Below are positions 61,524 to 64,000 of a stretch of DNA of 64,000 nucleotides, piece after piece. A model generated the notes under the pieces. It was given only the letters and a program-made list of their open reading frames with translations. It ran no database searches and was not told the DNA's origin. The DNA lies in the NCBI RefSeq assembly GCF_006716345.1, contig NZ_VFOX01000001.1, positions 124,001-188,000 of the forward strand. Direction: 5' to 3'. Numbering within the stretch: position 1 is the stretch's first letter; the number at the start of each line of letters is the position of its first letter. The stretch is from Microbacterium saperdae (GTDB taxonomy: Bacteria > Actinomycetota > Actinomycetes > Actinomycetales > Microbacteriaceae). The position numbers and the translations under genes were made by a program.

Positions 61524-62030
61524 TCAGCGGGTGAAGCGGACCTCGGTCAGCGTCTCGCCGAGGAACGGCTCGGTGTGCTGAGCGCCGTCGAGGGCGAAGC
61601 CGTTGCGCGTGTAGAAGCGGTGCGCGCGAGGGTTGTCCTCCGCGACCCACAGGTACAGCGGCTCGTCCTTCTCGACGGCCGCATCGAACAGCTTCTGGCC
61701 GATGCCGGTGGAGTGCCAGGCGTCGAGCAGATAGATGAAGTACAGCTCGCGGAACGCGGGAGCATCCTTGTCGCGGGCGGGACCGGAGCCGGCGAAGCCG
61801 ACGATCTCGCCGTCGACGAGCGCGGCGTTCATCTTGAAGTCCGGGCCCTGAGAAGCCCAGTGCGTCCACAGCTCCGCCATGCGGCGGGGGGACACCTTCT
61901 CGAGCGCGGCCTTGCTGATCAGGTGGTCGTAGGTCTCGTGCCAGCACTGGGCGTGCACGCGACCAAGGGCTTCCGCATCCACATCACGGACCGGACGGAC
62001 AATGACTTCAGGCTGGGCTTCGGCGCTCAT
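61524..62030 (-). CDS. GNAT-family N-acetyltransferase
   Basis: A 168-residue acetyltransferase. The acetyl-CoA motif is in LYFIYLLDAWHSTGIGQKLFDAAV (motif A, with S-T-G-I-G in place of R/Q-x2-G-x-G), followed by LYLWVAEDNPRAHRFYTRNGFALDG (motif B). The N-terminus VIVRPVRDVDAEALGRVHAQCWHETY is typical. The substrate is unknown. It converges with the cytochrome b-like gene across the nested palindrome. Confidence 0.9.
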   Translation of the reverse strand: MSAEAQPEVIVRPVRDVDAEALGRVHAQCWHETYDHLISKAALEKVSPRRMAELWTHWASQGPDFKMNAALVDGEIVGFAGSGPARDKDAPAFRELYFIYLLDAWHSTGIGQKLFDAAVEKDEPLYLWVAEDNPRAHRFYTRNGFALDGAQHTEPFLGETLTEVRFTR

Positions 62031-62160
62031 GCGGCGACTCTACGCGTGGCTCCCGTGATCAGGAAATCGAGCGGATGCCCTCCTACTCGCACCCGCGCGC
62101 ACTGGAGGTTTCCGACAACGGTATTCGCGATTCATGCACTTCTGGCTACGATCGATCCTC

Positions 62161-62721
62161 GTGAACGTGATCTGGCGCACTCTCCTGGTGATCCTCGGCG
62201 CTCGGCGTCGCGTACGACGGGGCAAGACCCTCGAACCGAACGCCGTCGGCAGCATCCGCCTGACGACGCTGCCGACCGACATCGACATCCTGCGGCACAT
62301 GAACAACGGCCGCTATCTGTCGTTGTTCGACCTCGGGCGCTGGGACCTCCTGATCCGCACCGGCCTGTTCGACGCGATGAACAAACGCGGCTGGTACGCG
62401 GTCGTCTCGAGCGAGACCGTCACCTTCCGCAAGTCGCTCGAGCTGTGGCAGCGCTTCGACGTGCAGTCGAGATTCGTCGGTCACGACGAGAAGGCGCTGT
62501 TCCTCGAGCATCGCGCGGTCGTGGACGGCGAGGTCTATGCCAAGGTCATCGTGCGGGCCCGGATGCTGCGCCGCAGCGGCGGCACGGTGTCGCACGAGGA
62601 GCTGTTCGGCGCCCTCGGCAAGCCCGAGGGCGTGCCGGAGATCGACGAGTGGATCCACGACTGGGCCGCGGCGTCCGCCCTGCCGCCGACCCGCAGCGCG
62701 GCACCGAGCGTCTGGCACTGA
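62161..62721 (+). CDS. Acyl-CoA thioesterase (hotdog fold)
   Basis: 186 residues from GTG 62161. The hotdog core LPTDIDILRHMNNGRYLSLFDLGRWDLLIRTGL carries the Asp-x-x-x-H-M-N-N-x-x-Y motif of 4HBT-type thioesterases, and VTFRKSLELWQRFDVQSRFVGHDEKALFLEHRAV follows. GTG 62161 is preferred because TACGAT (62147-62152) ends eight bases upstream, suggesting a leaderless start; ATG 62134 would add nine residues (MHFWLRSIL) and has no ribosome site. It probably hydrolyses acyl-CoA; specificity is unknown. Confidence 0.85.
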   Translation: MNVIWRTLLVILGARRRVRRGKTLEPNAVGSIRLTTLPTDIDILRHMNNGRYLSLFDLGRWDLLIRTGLFDAMNKRGWYAVVSSETVTFRKSLELWQRFDVQSRFVGHDEKALFLEHRAVVDGEVYAKVIVRARMLRRSGGTVSHEELFGALGKPEGVPEIDEWIHDWAAASALPPTRSAAPSVWH

Positions 62722-62756
62722 TCCGCACGATGCCCTCCTCGCGATAACTTAGGCGG

Positions 62757-64000
62757 GTGCTGGCAATCCTGAAGACCGCGGGTCACGTGCTCTGGAGGCA
62801 CTGGCCTGCGCTGATGGCGTGGTACTTGGCCGGAGTCCTGGTGCACTACGCGATCACCCAGATCGCCGGCACGATCGGCGCCTCCTCGGCCACCCTCGGG
62901 TTCCTCGTGCTCCCGCTGGCCATCCTCGCGCGACTGGTCAGCCTCGTCGCGATGTTCCTCGTGCTGCGCGACGGACTGCGCAATCTGCAGGAGGTCGCTC
63001 CGCTCCCGGAGTCCGCCGTCGACCGCCGACGCACCTTCCTGTCGGCGCTGCTCACCGGCATCCTCCCCTTCTTCGCGGTCTACTGGGCACAGGGGCTCCT
63101 GGGCGAGGATGTGCGGGCGTACTCATCGCGCGCGCTCGCCGTGCGAAGCAGCATCACCGCCGTGGCGGGGTTCAACGGGGAGCCTCCGATCAGCGATCAG
63201 GACACGGTGCTCAATCTGCCTCTCAACGGCTGGACGGTCGCGATCATCGTGCTCGCGTTCGCCGGTCGCTGGGCGTGGTCGAAATGGTCGTCGAAACTGG
63301 CCTCCTGGCTGTCGCCGGTCGCGGTCTACTTCGAGGTCGTGTGGGTCTTCTTCTCGGTGCTCCTGCTGGGCGACATCTTCGACGCGATCAAGGCCTGGGT
63401 CGACAGCCGCGCCGCGATGGCGTTCCTCGAGACGGTGCGCGAACAGATCCTCGATGCGATCGCGCCGCTGCGGTGGCTGTGGGACGGCATCGGATGGGTG
63501 CTCTCGGAGGCGGGACCCGTGCTGATCGCGCCGCTCGCCTGGCTCACCATCGCCGGTGTCGTGTTCGGACAGGCGATCGTCGCGGAGAAGCTCCGGGTGG
63601 AGAGCGAACTGGTCGCCCGGATCCGTGAGCACGCCGCGGTGATCCCGAATCCTCTGGTGCGGCGGCTGAAGGACCTCGGCGATGAGCTCGGCGCGCGTTT
63701 CCGCCCGATCGGGCGCGCGCTGCTGCTGATGTGGCGGGCGGGCCCGCTGCTGGTCGCGTCCTATGCGCTGCTGTACGTGATCGTCAAGGCGGCGGAGTCG
63801 TTCCTTGCGTTCGGTGTCACACGGCTGGTCGGTCCGCACGACTACTTCTTCTGGGCCATCGCCACACCCCTCGTGTCCCTCGTCCCGCTGCTGCTGATGG
63901 AGCCGGTGCGGATCGCCGTCATCAGTGGCGCCTATGACGCGACCCTCGGCCGTCTGCGCCGCAAGCAGCAGGAGCGCACGGAGGATGCGGGCCTCTCGCC
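62757..64000 (+). CDS. Polytopic membrane protein, C-terminus cut by window edge
   Basis: An open frame from GTG 62757 runs 414 codons to the window edge without a stop. It begins MLAILKTAGHVLWRHWPALM and has about seven or eight hydrophobic segments, among them GFLVLPLAILARLVSLVAMFLVL, WTVAIIVLAFAGRWAWS, VAVYFEVVWVFFSVLLLGDIF, LLVASYALLYVIVKAAESFL and FFWAIATPLVSLVPLLLMEPV. TAACTT ends six bases before the GTG, suggesting a leaderless transcript. No transporter or enzyme motif is recognised; codon use is like its neighbours. Function unknown. Confidence 0.8.
   Translation, partial: MLAILKTAGHVLWRHWPALMAWYLAGVLVHYAITQIAGTIGASSATLGFLVLPLAILARLVSLVAMFLVLRDGLRNLQEVAPLPESAVDRRRTFLSALLTGILPFFAVYWAQGLLGEDVRAYSSRALAVRSSITAVAGFNGEPPISDQDTVLNLPLNGWTVAIIVLAFAGRWAWSKWSSKLASWLSPVAVYFEVVWVFFSVLLLGDIFDAIKAWVDSRAAMAFLETVREQILDAIAPLRWLWDGIGWVLSEAGPVLIAPLAWLTIAGVVFGQAIVAEKLRVESELVARIREHAAVIPNPLVRRLKDLGDELGARFRPIGRALLLMWRAGPLLVASYALLYVIVKAAESFLAFGVTRLVGPHDYFFWAIATPLVSLVPLLLMEPVRIAVISGAYDATLGRLRRKQQERTEDAGLS

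Noticed and set aside
1..64000. Prophage, transposase, integrase, tRNA or rRNA genes
   Set aside because: No coding region resembled these families and no cloverleaf or rRNA-like stretch was seen; base composition is even across the window, so recent island insertion is not supported.

Overview
The window is high-GC actinobacterial chromosome. Dense coding, heavy use of the word gcggatgcc/gcatccg, leaderless starts, secreted multi-domain glycosidases and a LAGTG-type sortase signal all fit Microbacteriaceae, most likely a Microbacterium-like soil or plant-associated species (inference; no rRNA or marker gene is present).

About 47 kb (1-47,050) is a pentose and plant-polysaccharide island. 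From left to right: (i) the tail of a CUT1 sugar ABC operon, a LacI regulator and a divergent alditol oxidase, sharing a TACATCGATGTA operator; (ii) two secreted LamG-Ig-GH43 enzymes on the minus strand; (iii) a three-gene surface cluster (WxL-like secreted protein, DUF916-like membrane-anchored protein, small LAGTG-anchored protein); (iv) a LacI regulator and a 1190-residue secreted GH30-like enzyme, probably an endo-beta-1,6-galactanase; (v) a 1454-residue secreted protein with two GH43 domains; (vi) a LacI regulator, an orphan CUT2 ATPase and a complete YtfQRT-YjfF-like furanose ABC importer; (vii) a CUT1 importer in an operon with a GH127 beta-L-arabinofuranosidase, under a divergent LacI regulator; (viii) an SDR epimerase and another LacI gene; (ix) araD-araB-araA plus an aldose 1-epimerase; (x) xylB-xylA with a divergent ROK repressor.

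Together these describe extracellular attack on arabinan/arabinogalactan, import of arabino-oligosaccharides and (arabino)furanose, intracellular trimming by GH127, and entry into the pentose phosphate pathway through AraA/AraB/AraD and XylA/XylB. A degenerate palindrome, TGTTNNCGSTAACA, stands before both GH43 loci, the WxL-like cluster, one LacI gene and the furanose importer, so these look like one regulon. All four large secreted enzymes end in the same ~80-residue two-cysteine module.

The remaining 17 kb is mostly housekeeping: a DJ-1/PfpI protein with a divergent LysR regulator, an ABM-domain membrane protein, an atypical LuxR-type response regulator lacking the phospho-acceptor Asp, a thiolase, a valine-degradation operon (mmsA, acyl-CoA dehydrogenase, mmsB, enoyl-CoA hydratase), a MarR/SRPBCC/DUF1905 operon, etfB-etfA with a cytochrome b-like membrane protein, an acetyltransferase, a thioesterase and a truncated membrane protein. 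No tRNA, rRNA, CRISPR array, transposase or prophage gene was seen.
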